Shown: one piece after another, positions 35,864 to 46,116 of the stretch
Layout: every line of letters begins with the position of its first letter
Position numbering within the stretch: position 1 is the first letter of the stretch
Origin: Actinomadura sp. KC06
Lineage (GTDB): Bacteria > Actinomycetota > Actinomycetes > Streptosporangiales > Streptosporangiaceae
Direction: 5' to 3'
Assembly (NCBI RefSeq): GCF_004348735.1
Contig: NZ_SMKT01000012.1
Location: 1 to 64,000 of the forward strand
DNA: 64,000 bases
Made by a program: the position numbers and the translations under genes
The notes under the pieces: generated by a model
What the model saw: the letters and a program-made list of their open reading frames with translations, nothing else
What the model was told of the DNA's origin: nothing
The model's database searches: none

Positions 35864-36610
35864 GTGCGGTACACGCCGGCGATGGAGTCCGCGCTTCTGG
35901 CGTTCATGAACGTCCAGGAAGGCCCCGTAGGGGCGCGGGCGGCCACCCGGCACCTGCGCGGACGCGGCTTCGACGTCAGCGAGTCGACCGTCAGCCGGCT
36001 GCTCAACGACCTCGACGAGCGGTCCCTCACCCTGTCCCTGGGGAAGAAGGGGCGGATCCTCACCGAGGAGGGGAGCCGCGTCGCGGCCAACCAGCGGCTG
36101 GACAGCCGCCGGGAGTCGTCCTTCGCCGACGCCCTCGCGCTGCGCGACGTCCACGACCTGATCGACCACCTGATCGGGCGGCGGGGGATCGAGCGCGAGG
36201 CCGCGCGGGCCGCCGCGCTCCGGGCGCGCCCGGAGGAGCTCACCCGCCTCCGGGAGATGGTCGAGACGAGCGGCGAGGCGCGCTGGCGGGAGCGGCTCGC
36301 CTTTCACAAGATGATCGGCCAGTCCTCGCACAACAAGCAGATCCAGGCCATCAGCACCACCCTGTTCGACGAGCGCCTCGACGTGCTCGAACGACTGCTC
36401 ATCATGATCGGAATCAAGCAGGATGCACTGCTTCGGTGGGACCAGGAGCACCGCGACATCGTCGCGAGCATCTCGGACCGGGATGCCGACGGCGCCGAGC
36501 GGCTCATGGTCGTGCATCTCGACGGAATGATCCGTGAGACGGAGCACTTCGCCAACAGCGGAAACGCTCACGTCATCCACACGCTGCTCGCGGAAAACGA
36601 CCTCGCGTAG
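35864..36610 (+). CDS. FCD-type transcriptional regulator with winged-helix N-terminus
   Basis: This 248-residue regulator starts at GTG 35864, five bases after GAGGAGG; upstream in-frame codons cover the promoter. The N-terminal winged helix (about 1-70: [38 protein letters not shown]) is not the usual GntR type. The C-terminal part (about 85-230) looks like the helical FCD effector domain ([56 protein letters not shown]) with the typical His/Asp metal-ligand positions. It probably represses the divergent udp-carrier pair and the importer cluster it leads. Confidence 0.82.
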   Translation: MRYTPAMESALLAFMNVQEGPVGARAATRHLRGRGFDVSESTVSRLLNDLDERSLTLSLGKKGRILTEEGSRVAANQRLDSRRESSFADALALRDVHDLIDHLIGRRGIEREAARAAALRARPEELTRLREMVETSGEARWRERLAFHKMIGQSSHNKQIQAISTTLFDERLDVLERLLIMIGIKQDALLRWDQEHRDIVASISDRDADGAERLMVVHLDGMIRETEHFANSGNAHVIHTLLAENDLA

Positions 36611-36666
36611 AGCGCTACCCCTTCCTCAACACAGCGATCACGACGACGACTCTTTCGGGAGCACGA

Positions 36667-37719
36667 ATGACTCACTTCTGCGCGCCGCCCGGCCTTGGCC
36701 GGCGGTCCTTCCTCCGGGTCGCGGGCCGGAGCGCGGCCGTGGTGGCGGCCGGCTCGGCCGTCCCGTGGCTGGCCGCATGCGGTTCCAGCGCCGCCGGCGG
36801 CGGCGACTCCGGCAAGGGCCGGTTCACGGTGAAGCTCGCCTGGATTCCCAACGCGGAGTACGCGGGCATCTTCGTCGGGGCCGAGGACGGGCTCTACACC
36901 AAGCAGGGACTCGACGTCGAGGTCCTGCCGGGCGGGCCGAACTCCGCGGTCGTCCCCATGGTCACGACGAACCGCGTCGACCTCGGCGTCGAGGCGATCC
37001 CGGAGAACGTCGCCACCGCCGTCGCCCGTGGCTCGAAGCTGAAGATCGTCGGTGCCGGGCTGCTGAAGAGCCCCGAGTCCTGGATCTCGCTCGCCGACCG
37101 TCCGGTCAGGAACCCGAAGGAGATCGAGGGCAAGAAGCTCGGCATCACCCTGGCCGGGAAGAACACGGCCCTGGTGTTCATGAAGCGCAACGGCGTCGAC
37201 GTCAGCAAGGTGAAGCTGGTGCCGATCCAGTTCGATCCCGCGCCGCTCGCGGCCCGCGAGGTGGACGCGATCTGGGGATTCGCGTCCAACCAGCCGGTGT
37301 CGCTGGCGCTCCGCGGGGTCAAGACGCACGTGATGCCGCTGGCCGACTTCGGGTTCAACCGGATGCAGAGCGTCTTCTTCGCGTCCCAGAAGACGCTGGA
37401 CGACCCCGCCGCCCGCGAGCGCGCCCGCAAGTTCATGACCGCCAGCAGGCTGGGCTGGGAGGCGGCGCTGCGCGACCAGAAGCACGCCGCCGACGTGATC
37501 ATCAAGAGGTACGGCGCCAAGCTCGGGCTGAAGCTCGACGAGCAGGCCAAGTCGCTCGCCGCCATCGCGCCCTACGTCAAGGGCGACGGGTCCGGCATCG
37601 GGGCCAAGGGCCTGTTCTGGATGTCGGACGCGCTCATCGAGGAGACGATCACGAGCCTGACCAGCATCGGGATCAAGCTCGACAAGTCGCTCTTCACCAA
37701 CGAGCTGCTCGGGGGATGA
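36667..37719 (+). CDS. ABC importer substrate-binding lipoprotein (NMT1/THI5 family)
   Basis: This 350-residue exported protein has a twin-arginine signal ([10 protein letters not shown]) and a lipobox ending at Cys38 (WLAAC), so it is a Tat lipoprotein. The mature part is an NMT1/THI5-type type II binding protein ([45 protein letters not shown] [11 protein letters not shown]). Relatives bind pyrimidine-type thiamine or riboflavin precursors, sulfonates or nucleobases. Deaminase and phosphorylase neighbours argue for a nucleobase or nucleoside here. GGGAGC precedes the ATG. It is first in an operon with the ATPase and permease. Confidence 0.88.
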   Translation: MTHFCAPPGLGRRSFLRVAGRSAAVVAAGSAVPWLAACGSSAAGGGDSGKGRFTVKLAWIPNAEYAGIFVGAEDGLYTKQGLDVEVLPGGPNSAVVPMVTTNRVDLGVEAIPENVATAVARGSKLKIVGAGLLKSPESWISLADRPVRNPKEIEGKKLGITLAGKNTALVFMKRNGVDVSKVKLVPIQFDPAPLAAREVDAIWGFASNQPVSLALRGVKTHVMPLADFGFNRMQSVFFASQKTLDDPAARERARKFMTASRLGWEAALRDQKHAADVIIKRYGAKLGLKLDEQAKSLAAIAPYVKGDGSGIGAKGLFWMSDALIEETITSLTSIGIKLDKSLFTNELLGG

Positions 37720-37727
37720 GGCCCGCC

Positions 37728-38567
37728 ATGCCGGAGGAGAGAACACTGCCGGACACCGAGAAGGCCCGCGCCGCCTCAGACGGCGTCCCGGACTCGGCGG
37801 GGATTCGCACGAGCGGCTTGAAGAAGACGTTCGCCGGGAAAGGGGCGTCGGTCGAGGCGCTGCGCGAGTTCTCGTTCGAGTCGCGCCGCGGCGAGTTCGT
37901 CGGGCTGCTGGGGCCGTCCGGGTGCGGCAAGTCCACGGTCCTGCGCATGCTGGCCGACCTGGAGACCCCCACCGCCGGGACCGTCACGGTCCACGGCCGG
38001 ACGCCGCGCGAGCTGCGCGAGGGGCACGGCGTCGGCATCGCGTTCCAGGACGCGGGCCTGCTGCCGTGGCGGAGCGTGGAGGCCAACATCCGGCTCCCGC
38101 AGGAGGTGGCCGGTCACCGCGACGGCGCCGCGGTCGCCGACCTGATCCGGCTCGTCGGCCTCACGGGGTTCGAGAAGGCGCGGCCGTCGCAGCTCTCCGG
38201 AGGCATGCGCCAACGGGTGTCGCTGGCCCGGTCCCTGGTCACCGATCCCGAACTCCTGCTGCTGGACGAGCCGTTCGGGGCGCTGGACGACCTGACCCGG
38301 CAGCGGCTCAACTTCGAGCTGCAGCGGATCTGGGCCGAGCGGGGCACGACCACGGTGCTGGTGACCCATGGCATCGCCGAGGCCGTGCTGCTCTCGGACA
38401 CCGTCGTCCTGATGTCGCCGCGTCCTGGAACGATCCTCGACGTCGTCCGCGTCGACCTGCCCAGGCCGCGCACCCCCGAGATACTGCAGGACGCCGCGTT
38501 CCACGCGCTCTGCGACGAGCTGTCGGAGAAGCTGTTCACCAGCCGTGAGAACGGGAACGCTCCATGA
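37728..38567 (+). CDS. ABC importer ATP-binding protein (SsuB/TauB type)
   Basis: This 279-residue ATPase has Walker [11 protein letters not shown]-loop [17 protein letters not shown] (the LLPW form typical of the nitrate/sulfonate/taurine importer group), signature [15 protein letters not shown], Walker [13 protein letters not shown] and H-loop VTHG. I use ATG 37728, preceded by GAGG; ATG 37716, overlapping the previous stop as ATGA, is in frame and possible. The stop overlaps the permease ATG by four bases. Confidence 0.9.
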   Translation: MPEERTLPDTEKARAASDGVPDSAGIRTSGLKKTFAGKGASVEALREFSFESRRGEFVGLLGPSGCGKSTVLRMLADLETPTAGTVTVHGRTPRELREGHGVGIAFQDAGLLPWRSVEANIRLPQEVAGHRDGAAVADLIRLVGLTGFEKARPSQLSGGMRQRVSLARSLVTDPELLLLDEPFGALDDLTRQRLNFELQRIWAERGTTTVLVTHGIAEAVLLSDTVVLMSPRPGTILDVVRVDLPRPRTPEILQDAAFHALCDELSEKLFTSRENGNAP

Positions 38568-40177
38568 ACGCCGCCGCCGTCCGGCCTCGCATGGCGGGCC
38601 TGCGGCACGTCGTCCCGCCGCTCCTGACGGTCGCGGTCCTGGGCGCCGCGTGGCAGGTGATGTCGCTCGGCGGGCTCGGGTCGCTGGTGCCGCCGCCCGC
38701 CGACGTGCTCGCGCAGATGCGGGACGACGCCGGCTACTACGTGCCGAACGCGACCGTCACCATGTCGTCCGCGTTGCAGGGGTACCTCTGGGGCAACGGC
38801 ATTGCGATCGCGCTGGCCCTGTGCACGCTGCCGTTCCCCCGCGTCCAGGCGCTGTTCGAGCGGGTCGCGGTCGGCGCGATCGCGCTGCCGCTCATCGCCA
38901 TCGCCCCGCTGCTCGCGATCGCCTTCCGCGGCAACGTCCCGAGCGTGATCCTCGCCGCCCAGGCCGTGGTCTTCACAACGCTGGTCGCCGCCATCCTCGG
39001 CCTGGGCAGCGTCGACCGGACCTCGGTGGACGTGGTCCGCGCCGCCGGCGGTTCGGAATGGACGGTGATCCGCAAGGTGCGGCTGCCCGCCGCGATCCCG
39101 AGCCTCGTCGGCGGCCTCCAGGTCGCGGCGCCCAGCGCCATCCTCGGCGCGATCATCGGGGAGTACATGGGCGGCGAGGAGGGGCTGGGCGTCGCGATGA
39201 TCCAGGCCCAGGGCGCGTTCGACGTCCCCCGCGCCTGGGGCCTGGCGATCGTGACCTCGCTTCTGGCCGCCGTGGCGTTCCTGGCGCTGCCGCTGGTCGT
39301 GCGGCTGATCCTGCCGTGGACCCGCTCAGCGGACACCGTCCTGGACGCGCGGGCGGCCCGCCCCGGACGACGCGACGCGCGCCGGGCCGCCCGGGTGCTG
39401 CGCGCCGCCTTCGCCGCTGCCGGGACGCTGGCGGGCGTCGTGCTCGGCTGGTGGCTGCTGGTCCTCGTCGTCCCGGGCGGTACCGAGGTCGCGAGAGGCC
39501 CGCTGGAGGTCGCACCGTACTTCGCCACCGGCGACACCCAGCTGGTCACCGCGTCCGGTGAGGCGGAGGAGCCGCTGCCGTACATGCTGTCGTCGCTGCT
39601 GCGCACCCTCGGCGACGCCGGCGTCGGCTTCCTGGTCGGGCTCGTCCTCGCGGTGGCGATGGCGGTGGTCGCGCACGAGTTCCCGGTGATCGAACGGGTG
39701 CTGATGCCCGTCTCGATCGCGCTCCGGTCGATCCCGATCGTGGCCGCGATGCCGCTCCTCGCCCTCATGTTCGGGCGGGGGATCGTCGCCGTGACGATCC
39801 TGATCGCGGTGATGACGTTCTTCCCGATCCTCGTCAACGTCCTGCTCGCCATGAGAGCGGTCCCGCGCAGCGCCGTGGATCTGCTCACCGCGGTCGGCGC
39901 GGGACGCAGGCACCACCTGACGAAGCTCCTCATCCCGTACGCGCTGCCGGCGCTGCTGGCCTCGGTCAAGATCGCGCTGCCGCTGTCGATCGGCGCGGCC
40001 ATGGTCGCGGAGTGGCTCGCCACCGGCTACGGGCTGGGCGCCTCCATGACCGTCGCCGCGACGCTGTCGGACTACGACTTCGTCTGGGGCGGGGTCGCCA
40101 TCGTGCTGCTGGCATCGCTCATGGCCTACCGCCTGGCCGCCGCGCTGGAGGACATCGCGCTCAGCCGCCTGGAGTAA
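38564..40177 (+). CDS. ABC importer permease, two permease domains in one chain
   Basis: This 537-residue inner-membrane protein is made of two BPD-type permease units, about 1-255 and 280-537. Each has about six helices and its own EAA-type coupling loop ([18 protein letters not shown] and [18 protein letters not shown]). Related importers usually encode one roughly 260-residue subunit that dimerises, or two separate genes. Here the pair is fused, so the transporter is an asymmetric heterodimer in one polypeptide. The second unit carries an extra extracytoplasmic segment of about 50 residues (about 310-340). The ATG overlaps the ATPase stop. Confidence 0.9.
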   Translation: MNAAAVRPRMAGLRHVVPPLLTVAVLGAAWQVMSLGGLGSLVPPPADVLAQMRDDAGYYVPNATVTMSSALQGYLWGNGIAIALALCTLPFPRVQALFERVAVGAIALPLIAIAPLLAIAFRGNVPSVILAAQAVVFTTLVAAILGLGSVDRTSVDVVRAAGGSEWTVIRKVRLPAAIPSLVGGLQVAAPSAILGAIIGEYMGGEEGLGVAMIQAQGAFDVPRAWGLAIVTSLLAAVAFLALPLVVRLILPWTRSADTVLDARAARPGRRDARRAARVLRAAFAAAGTLAGVVLGWWLLVLVVPGGTEVARGPLEVAPYFATGDTQLVTASGEAEEPLPYMLSSLLRTLGDAGVGFLVGLVLAVAMAVVAHEFPVIERVLMPVSIALRSIPIVAAMPLLALMFGRGIVAVTILIAVMTFFPILVNVLLAMRAVPRSAVDLLTAVGAGRRHHLTKLLIPYALPALLASVKIALPLSIGAAMVAEWLATGYGLGASMTVAATLSDYDFVWGGVAIVLLASLMAYRLAAALEDIALSRLE

Positions 40178-40233
40178 TCGGAAGGCACGACCGTTCACGG
40201 TCCCGGACACCGGGACGTAGGAGAAGGCGAATC

Positions 40234-41436
40234 ATGTCGAGAATCATCCTGTCCAATGTCCGTGTGAACGGCGCCGGCGACCCGCAGGTCATCACCATTG
40301 CCGACGGGAAGATCCACACCGTCGGCACCGAGACCCCGGCCGACCTCGGCCCGGCCGACCACGTCGAAGACCTCGCCGGGCAGATCGTCCTGCCGGGCTT
40401 CGTCGACGGCCACGCCCACGCCGACAAGAGCCTGTGGGGCGAGCCGTGGGTCCGGCGGACGTCGGAGCCGATCACCATGGAGCAGATGTTCGACGACCAG
40501 CTGCAACAGTGGGCGGAGACCACGACGCCGGTCGCCGCCCGGGCGCGCACCTTCCTCGACATGTGCGTCGCCTACGGCTCGACGTCCATCAGGACCTTCA
40601 CCGACGTGGCCCCGGAGATCGGGCTCGACGGCGTCCACGGGCTGCTCCAGGTGCGCGAGGAGATGGCCGATCTCACGGACCTGCAGATCGTGGCGTTTCC
40701 CCAGCTCGGCATCCTGCGGAAGCCCGGCACCGCCGAACTGCTCGAACAAGCCTTGCGGGCCGGAGCCGACGCGATCGGCGGGCTGGACCCCGCCGGCGTC
40801 GACGGCGACGCGGCACGCCAGCTCGACATCGTCTTCGGCCTCGCCGAGAAGTACCAGGTGCCGGTGGACTTCCACGCGCACGAGTCCGGCGAGCTCGGCA
40901 TCTGGCTCATCGAGCGGATCGCCGAGCGGGTCAAGGCACTGGGCATGCAGGGCAAGGTCAGCCTCTGCGACGTGTTCAGCCTGGCCGAACCGACGCCGCC
41001 GCAGTTCGAGCGGCTGGCGTCCGTGCTCGCCGACGCGGACATCGCCGTCGCCGTCGGCGTCCACGGGCTCCTGCCGGTGCCCGACGTCAAGGCCCTGCAC
41101 GCGATGGGCGTGCGGATGTGCCTCGGCTCCGACTCCGCCCGCAGCCGCTGGTCGCCTTGGGGCGAAGGCGACATCCTCGCCAGGGCGATGTTCATGGCCT
41201 ACAAGCGCTACTGGCGCAGGGACGAGGACCTGGAGTTCGCTGTCACCATGGGCACGACACTCGGCCGCGAGGTCCTCGGCGCCCCGCCGTGCGACCTCAA
41301 GCCCGGAGACGTCGCCGATCTCGTCGTCCTCCCGGGCGAGGCGATCGGCGAGATCGTCGTGGCCCCGCCGCAACGGACGCTCGTCATGAAGCGCGGGAAG
41401 ATCGTCGCCCGCTCCGGCGTCCTGGTCCGCCCATGA
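40234..41436 (+). CDS. Cytosine-deaminase-like amidohydrolase
   Basis: This 400-residue metal-dependent hydrolase of the CodA branch has GAGAAGG before ATG 40234. His60/His62 are in [12 protein letters not shown], His214-His216-Glu217 in DFHAHESGE (CodA has H-x-D-E), and Asp300 in GSDSARSRW. By eye, the histidine that normally follows the next strand (VSH in CodA-like enzymes) is replaced here by [10 protein letters not shown], so the metal site may differ. The likely reaction is deamination or ring opening of an imported pyrimidine-like base. It lies 56 bases after the permease and overlaps the phosphorylase gene (ATGA). Confidence 0.8.
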   Translation: MSRIILSNVRVNGAGDPQVITIADGKIHTVGTETPADLGPADHVEDLAGQIVLPGFVDGHAHADKSLWGEPWVRRTSEPITMEQMFDDQLQQWAETTTPVAARARTFLDMCVAYGSTSIRTFTDVAPEIGLDGVHGLLQVREEMADLTDLQIVAFPQLGILRKPGTAELLEQALRAGADAIGGLDPAGVDGDAARQLDIVFGLAEKYQVPVDFHAHESGELGIWLIERIAERVKALGMQGKVSLCDVFSLAEPTPPQFERLASVLADADIAVAVGVHGLLPVPDVKALHAMGVRMCLGSDSARSRWSPWGEGDILARAMFMAYKRYWRRDEDLEFAVTMGTTLGREVLGAPPCDLKPGDVADLVVLPGEAIGEIVVAPPQRTLVMKRGKIVARSGVLVRP

Positions 41437-42227
41437 ACGCGTTCGCGCTGGCGCGGGCTGCCGCGGACGAGTTGCGCGCTCGCGCGTCCGCCGACTCCTT
41501 CGACGTCGCCTTGGTGATGGGTTCCGGCTGGGTCCCGGCCGCCGACGCCCTCGGCCAGCCGTCTACCGATGTGCTGGTCACCGAGCTGCCGGGCTTCGCG
41601 CCACCGGCCGCGGAAGGGCATGCGGGGCGGGTGCGGGTGGTGGAGGTCGCCGGGCGCCGGGCGCTGGTGTTCCTGGGCCGGACGCACCTGTACGAGGGAC
41701 ACGGCGTCGACGCGGTCGTCCACCCCGTCCGCACCGCCCTGGCCGCCGGAGTCACGACGATGGTGCTCACCAACGCGGCAGGCGGCCTGCGGCCCGAACA
41801 CCAGAAGGTCGGCGACCCGGTGCTGATCTGCGACCACCTGAACCTGTCAGGCGCCAACCCCCTCACCGGCGCGACCTTCCTGGACCTGACCGAGGCCTAC
41901 TCCGGACGGCTGCGGACCCTGGCCAAAGAGGTCGACCCGACACTGGCCGAAGGCGTGTACGCGGCGTTCCGCGGCCCGACCTATGAGACACCCGCCGAGA
42001 TCCGGATGCTGCGCACCCTCGGCGCGGACCTGATCGGCATGTCCACCGTCCTGGAGACCATCGAAGCCCGCCGCGGCGACGCCGACGTGCTGGGCATCTC
42101 CCTGATCACCAACATCGCGGCCGGACTGGCCGGCGAACCCCTCGACCACGAAGAGGTCCTGGCCACCGGACGCGCCTCCGCCGGACGCATGGGCGCCCTC
42201 CTGGCCACCGTCCTGGCGAAACTGTGA
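41433..42227 (+). CDS. Purine nucleoside phosphorylase
   Basis: This 264-residue class II nucleoside phosphorylase has a visible phosphate and ribose set: [43 protein letters not shown] and [20 protein letters not shown] followed by [10 protein letters not shown]. The fold and length match the trimeric PNPs acting on guanosine/inosine. Translation is coupled to the amidohydrolase (ATGA overlap). With udp it covers purine and pyrimidine nucleosides, so the cluster looks like a nucleoside scavenging set. GTG 42224 overlaps the stop and starts a frame discussed in the findings. Confidence 0.88.
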   Translation: MNAFALARAAADELRARASADSFDVALVMGSGWVPAADALGQPSTDVLVTELPGFAPPAAEGHAGRVRVVEVAGRRALVFLGRTHLYEGHGVDAVVHPVRTALAAGVTTMVLTNAAGGLRPEHQKVGDPVLICDHLNLSGANPLTGATFLDLTEAYSGRLRTLAKEVDPTLAEGVYAAFRGPTYETPAEIRMLRTLGADLIGMSTVLETIEARRGDADVLGISLITNIAAGLAGEPLDHEEVLATGRASAGRMGALLATVLAKL

Positions 42228-42281
42228 GCGACCTGCGCCGCGCCATCCTGCGGGCGTTCCGACTCGTCGCGGGGACCGGCG

Positions 42282-43880
42282 CTAGTCGTCTGTTTCTTCT
42301 GGACGGCGTTGCTCGGCTGTGTGGGCTATGCCCTGGCACATTCCTCCGAAGATTCGGTCGTGGAATGGCCGGAATGTCCACCAGTACGCGTGGCCCGCCA
42401 GCCCTCTGGGGTGGAACAGGGCCCGTTGCGTGAGGACGGTGTGGGAGCCGTCCCGGTGGACGCCGAACTCCAGCCAGGCGAGGCCGGGGAGCCGCATCTC
42501 CGCCCTCAACCGCAGCAGCCGTCCCGTCTCGTTCTCCTCCACCCGCCAGAAGTCCACCGTCTCCCCGACGCGCAACCGGCGCGGGTCCCGGCGGCCGCGT
42601 CGCAGCCCGACGCCGCCGACCAGCCGGTCCAGGGCACCGCGGACGCGCCAGGCGATCGGGAACGAATACCAGCCGCGTTCCCCGCCGATTCCTTCGACGA
42701 CCTCCCACAACCGCTCGGGCGTCGCGTCCGTCCGGCAGGATCGCTCGTCGGTGTAGAGGCTGCCGCCCGCCCAGTCCGGGTCGGTCGGCAGCGGGTCGCT
42801 GGGCGCTCCCGGTGTGCTCGCCGACGACCACCGCGTGGCGACGTCGGCCTCGCGGACCCGGCGCAGCGCCAACGCCACCGAACGCTCGAAACCGACCGGT
42901 CCTCCGGGCGGCGGAGGAAGATGCTCGGCGATGTCGTTCTCGGCGCAGACCACTTCGTTGCGCAGCGATTCCACCAGCGGGCGCGCGAGACCGCCGGGCA
43001 CGGGGGTGATGGCTCCCACCCATAGGCTCGACAGCTGCGGGCTCAGCACCGGGACCGGAACGATGATCCGGTGCCTGAGCCCGGCCTCGGCGGCGTAGCG
43101 GCGCATCATGTCGGCGTAGGTGAGGATGTCCGGGCCGCCGATGTCGAACCCGCGGTTCACGTCCGCGGGAAGGTCGGCGGCGGCCACCAGGTAGTGCAGC
43201 ACGTCCCGGATCGCGATCGGCTGGATGCGCGTGTGGACCCACCGGGGCGTGACCATCACCGGCAGCCGCTCGGTCAGGTACCGCAGCATCTCGAACGACG
43301 CCGAACCCGAGCCGATGATCACAGCGGCCCGCAGCCACACCGCCGGGACTCCGCTGCCGAGCATGATCTCGCCGACCTCGGCACGCGACCGCAGGTGCGG
43401 GGACAGTTCCTCCTCGGGGTCCATGCCGCCGAGATAGACCAGGCGCGCGATCTCCGCCTCCCGCGCCGCGTCGGCGAAGGTGCGCGCCGCCCGGCGGTCG
43501 GCGTCCGCGAAGCCGCCCTTGCCGCCGATCGCATGGATCAGGTAATAGGCGACGTCGACTCCGTCCAGAGCGCGCCGGGTGGACGCGGAATCGGTGGCAT
43601 CGGCCTCGACGATCTCCACGTGTCCGGCCCAGGGGTGATCACGCAACCGCCGGGCCGAGCGGGCCATGCACCGCACCCGGTGGCCGGCGTCCAGCAGCTC
43701 CGGCACGAGCCGGCCGCCGATGTAGCCACTGGCGCCGGTCACCAGGCACAACCGTTGCTCTGCGGCGCCCGCGTCCGCCTCCTGGCGAGTTCCTTCTAGG
43801 ACGATCGCGTCGCCGCCGAGTGCACCGCCCGGGCGGTGGACGGCGAAGCCATGTCGATCGGGTTCTGCGGGCATGTCCAT
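42282..43880 (-). CDS. NAD(P)-binding SDR-type protein fused to DUF2867
   Basis: This is a 532-residue protein. Residues about 43-330 form an atypical SDR/NmrA-like Rossmann domain (LCLVTGASGYIGGRLVPELL, YYLIHAIGGKGGF, VYLGGMDPEEELSPHL). Residues about 365-525 are a DUF2867 domain (RLWEVVEGIGGERGWYSFP, LRVGETVDFWRVEE, MRLPGLAWLEF). This fusion is widespread in actinobacteria and proteobacteria, and its substrate is unknown. ATG 43880 has GGAG directly before it; ATG 43874 is better spaced. It faces the nucleoside cluster tail to tail and lies downstream of the PxpC gene on the same strand. Confidence 0.85.
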   Translation of the reverse strand: MDMPAEPDRHGFAVHRPGGALGGDAIVLEGTRQEADAGAAEQRLCLVTGASGYIGGRLVPELLDAGHRVRCMARSARRLRDHPWAGHVEIVEADATDSASTRRALDGVDVAYYLIHAIGGKGGFADADRRAARTFADAAREAEIARLVYLGGMDPEEELSPHLRSRAEVGEIMLGSGVPAVWLRAAVIIGSGSASFEMLRYLTERLPVMVTPRWVHTRIQPIAIRDVLHYLVAAADLPADVNRGFDIGGPDILTYADMMRRYAAEAGLRHRIIVPVPVLSPQLSSLWVGAITPVPGGLARPLVESLRNEVVCAENDIAEHLPPPPGGPVGFERSVALALRRVREADVATRWSSASTPGAPSDPLPTDPDWAGGSLYTDERSCRTDATPERLWEVVEGIGGERGWYSFPIAWRVRGALDRLVGGVGLRRGRRDPRRLRVGETVDFWRVEENETGRLLRLRAEMRLPGLAWLEFGVHRDGSHTVLTQRALFHPRGLAGHAYWWTFRPFHDRIFGGMCQGIAHTAEQRRPEETDD

Positions 43881-43946
43881 CTCCGGGTTGACCAGGTATT
43901 TCTCATGCCTACCCGTCCCGGCGGCGGGTACCGCGAGGCACAGGCT

Positions 43947-44840
43947 TTATTGCCAGCGTTGGCTGGGCCTGGACGTCGTGAGGCGGAAGCGGAGGGTGTC
44001 GCCGGGGACGAGTTGCGCCGCACTCGGGAGGCTCGCCGTCGTGACGACGGCGATGACCGGGTAGCCGCCCGTCGTGGGGTGGTCGTTGAGGAAGAGGATC
44101 GGCAGGCCGGTGGGTGGCACCTGAAGCGCGCCGGTCATCATGCCCTCTGAGGGCAGCTCGGTGGTTTCGCGCCGGGTCAGGGCAGGGCCGCTGAGCCTGA
44201 TGCCGATCCGGTTGGCTTCACTGGTGACCGTGTACTCGTTGCTGGTCAGCAGGGTCAGGGCTTGTGGGATGAACCAGTCGTCGCGGGGGCCCGGGACGAT
44301 GTCCAGCGTCGGTGTCGGTGCTGGGCCGGGGACAGGTGCGATGTCCACGTTGAGCGCGGCCGCGGTCGATGGTCCGAGTGGCAGTCTTGTGCCGTTCCGC
44401 AGGGGCGGTGGGCCGAGTCCGGACATCAGGTCTGTCGACCGGCTGCCCAGTACCGGCGGAACGTCGATGCCGCCGGAGATCGCAAGGTAGGTGCGCAGGC
44501 CGCGGCAGGATGGGCGCTCGAGCCGCAGGATCTGGCCTGGCCGGGCGAAGTGGGGGGCGTTCGCTGCCAGGGGCGTGTCGTCCAGTCGCGCGGGCGGTTC
44601 GGCTCCGGTGAGCGCGAGCCAGCGTCCGGTGGTGAATTCGGCGATGAGGCCGCCGAGGGTGATTTCCAGGGCGGCGGTGTTCTCGGGGTTGCCGACCAGG
44701 CGGTTGGCCAGCTTCAGTGCGGAGGGATCGGCCGCTCCGGAGGGTGGGACGCCGAGCGACGCGTGGCCGGGTCGGCCGAGGTCCTGCACCAGTGTCAGAG
44801 TGCCGGGGTGGTGTATCAGCAGTTCTCGCCGCGGGTTCAT
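43947..44840 (-). CDS. pxpC: 5-oxoprolinase subunit PxpC
   Basis: This 297-residue protein of the KipA/biotin-dependent carboxyltransferase-like family has VQDLGRPGHASLGVPPSGAAD, TGAEPPARLDD, YLAISGGIDVPPVLGSRST and FLNDHPTTGGYPVIAVV. With PxpA and PxpB it forms the ATP-dependent 5-oxoprolinase that opens pyroglutamate to glutamate. It is the last gene of the large minus-strand operon, and its ATG overlaps the PxpB stop. All three subunits are present in the operon, but PxpA is five genes upstream rather than adjacent. Confidence 0.9.
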   Translation of the reverse strand: MNPRRELLIHHPGTLTLVQDLGRPGHASLGVPPSGAADPSALKLANRLVGNPENTAALEITLGGLIAEFTTGRWLALTGAEPPARLDDTPLAANAPHFARPGQILRLERPSCRGLRTYLAISGGIDVPPVLGSRSTDLMSGLGPPPLRNGTRLPLGPSTAAALNVDIAPVPGPAPTPTLDIVPGPRDDWFIPQALTLLTSNEYTVTSEANRIGIRLSGPALTRRETTELPSEGMMTGALQVPPTGLPILFLNDHPTTGGYPVIAVVTTASLPSAAQLVPGDTLRFRLTTSRPSQRWQ

Positions 44841-45472
44841 CGGATCGGGTCGAATTGGACGGTGGTGCCTGGGGTGAGCAGCGCAGGGGGGTGCTGTTCC
44901 ACGTCCCACAGTGCCGAGTCGGTGGTGCCGAGCAGGTGCCAACCGCCCGGTGACGAGCACGGATAGACGCCTGTGTATTCGCTGGCCATGGCCAGGGAGC
45001 CCGCCGGGACGCAGGTACGCGGGCTCTCTCGTCGAGGGAGGTGGAGTGCGGGGTCGAGGCCGGTGAGGTAGGCGAATCCGGGGACGAGCCCGAGGAACGC
45101 GGTCGCATAGGTGCGGCGGCTGTGTCTGGCGATCACCTCTTCGATGGACATTCCGCACCGTGCGGCGACTTCGGCCAGATCGGCGCCGTCATAGCGCACC
45201 GGCAACCTGACGGTTCTCTCCGTCAGCTGTGTGGCTGTCGTGTCCATCGGCTTCCGGGCGCGCTGGACGGCTATGCCCAAGGCCCGGCTTCGGCCCTGTT
45301 CAGCAATCAGGAGGACGGTCCGGGCACCGGGCACCACATCGACGATGCCTTCCACGGGGTGACGCACCAAGTCGGCGTGGACGCGCCGTACAGACTCAGG
45401 ACCGTCCAGATCGAGAAGCACGGCACGGTCGCCGACCGGGTGAGCGGCGCAGATCACGGGGTCGTGGTTCAC
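44837..45472 (-). CDS. pxpB: 5-oxoprolinase subunit PxpB
   Basis: This 211-residue KipI-type subunit (PVGDRAVLLDLDG at the N-terminus, then RLPVRYDGADLAEVAARCGM, HSRRTYATAFLGLVPGFAYL and TGVYPCSSPGGWHLLGTTD) is the usual partner of PxpC. I chose GTG 45472 because it overlaps the stop of the RraA gene upstream (GTGA) and fits homologue N-termini; the frame is open further upstream inside the RraA gene. The order RraA, PxpB, PxpC is continuous without gaps. Confidence 0.9.
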   Translation of the reverse strand: MNHDPVICAAHPVGDRAVLLDLDGPESVRRVHADLVRHPVEGIVDVVPGARTVLLIAEQGRSRALGIAVQRARKPMDTTATQLTERTVRLPVRYDGADLAEVAARCGMSIEEVIARHSRRTYATAFLGLVPGFAYLTGLDPALHLPRRESPRTCVPAGSLAMASEYTGVYPCSSPGGWHLLGTTDSALWDVEQHPPALLTPGTTVQFDPIR

Positions 45473-46116
45473 CGCCGCGTCTGCAGGTGGTGGTAGCCGA
45501 CGGCGGCGCGGGCGTCCCGCAGGGACGCGCCGTTCACGATCTGTTCCCGGATGGCCTGCTCTGCTCGGGCGATGTCCATCGCGTACCGCAGGACCTCCTC
45601 GGCCCTGGAGGCGGGGACGGCGAGGACTCCGTCGGCGTCCCCGACGAGCAGATCGCCCGGCTCTATGCGGACTCCGCCGCAGTTGACGGGGCCCTGGACG
45701 TCCTCGACCTGGACCCGGTCCTTGCCCGTGCGCATCCACCGGTGCCGAGAGAAGATCGGATAGCCCGTCTCCAGGGCGACGTCGGTGTCGCGGCAGGTCC
45801 CGTTGACGACCGTACCGCCCAGCCGCCGGCGGTGGGCGGTCAGCGTGAGCAGGTCGCCCCAGACGGTGACGTCCGCGCGTCCTTGGTTGTCGAGTACGAC
45901 GACAGAGCCCGGCGGTACCTCGTCGATGTAGTCGCCGACCGTGCCCGCGTCCTGGCCGACCGGACCGTACCGGACCGTGAAAGCAGGGCCGAGGAGCCGG
46001 AAGGACGGTTCGAGCGGCGCGATCGCGGGGATCTGCCCCGCGATCCCGGCACGGTCGAGCGCGTCGGAGACCGTGCTGGTGCCGAGATCGCGCCATTCGC
46101 GCTGGTCGATGGCCAT
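45469..46116 (-). CDS. RraA-family aldolase (copy 3 of the operon)
   Basis: This 215-residue protein is of the RraA/HMG-aldolase family, whose enzymes cleave 4-hydroxy-4-methyl-2-oxoglutarate and related acids, often with oxaloacetate decarboxylase activity. The catalytic Arg-Asp is kept in VVNGTCRDTDVAL, and the C-terminal GDLLVGDADGVLAVPA is present. It has the N-terminal helix STVSDALDRAGIAGQIPAI. Sequence outside these motifs differs clearly from the two other copies (47511, 48206), so they are not recent duplicates. The start abuts the M20 stop; PxpB overlaps its stop. Confidence 0.87.
   Translation of the reverse strand: MAIDQREWRDLGTSTVSDALDRAGIAGQIPAIAPLEPSFRLLGPAFTVRYGPVGQDAGTVGDYIDEVPPGSVVVLDNQGRADVTVWGDLLTLTAHRRRLGGTVVNGTCRDTDVALETGYPIFSRHRWMRTGKDRVQVEDVQGPVNCGGVRIEPGDLLVGDADGVLAVPASRAEEVLRYAMDIARAEQAIREQIVNGASLRDARAAVGYHHLQTRR

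Noticed and set aside
36534..37727. Upstream part of the long frame ending in the ABC ATPase
   Set aside because: It overlaps the binding-protein gene in another frame and is Arg-rich; the ATPase starts at 37728 (or 37716).
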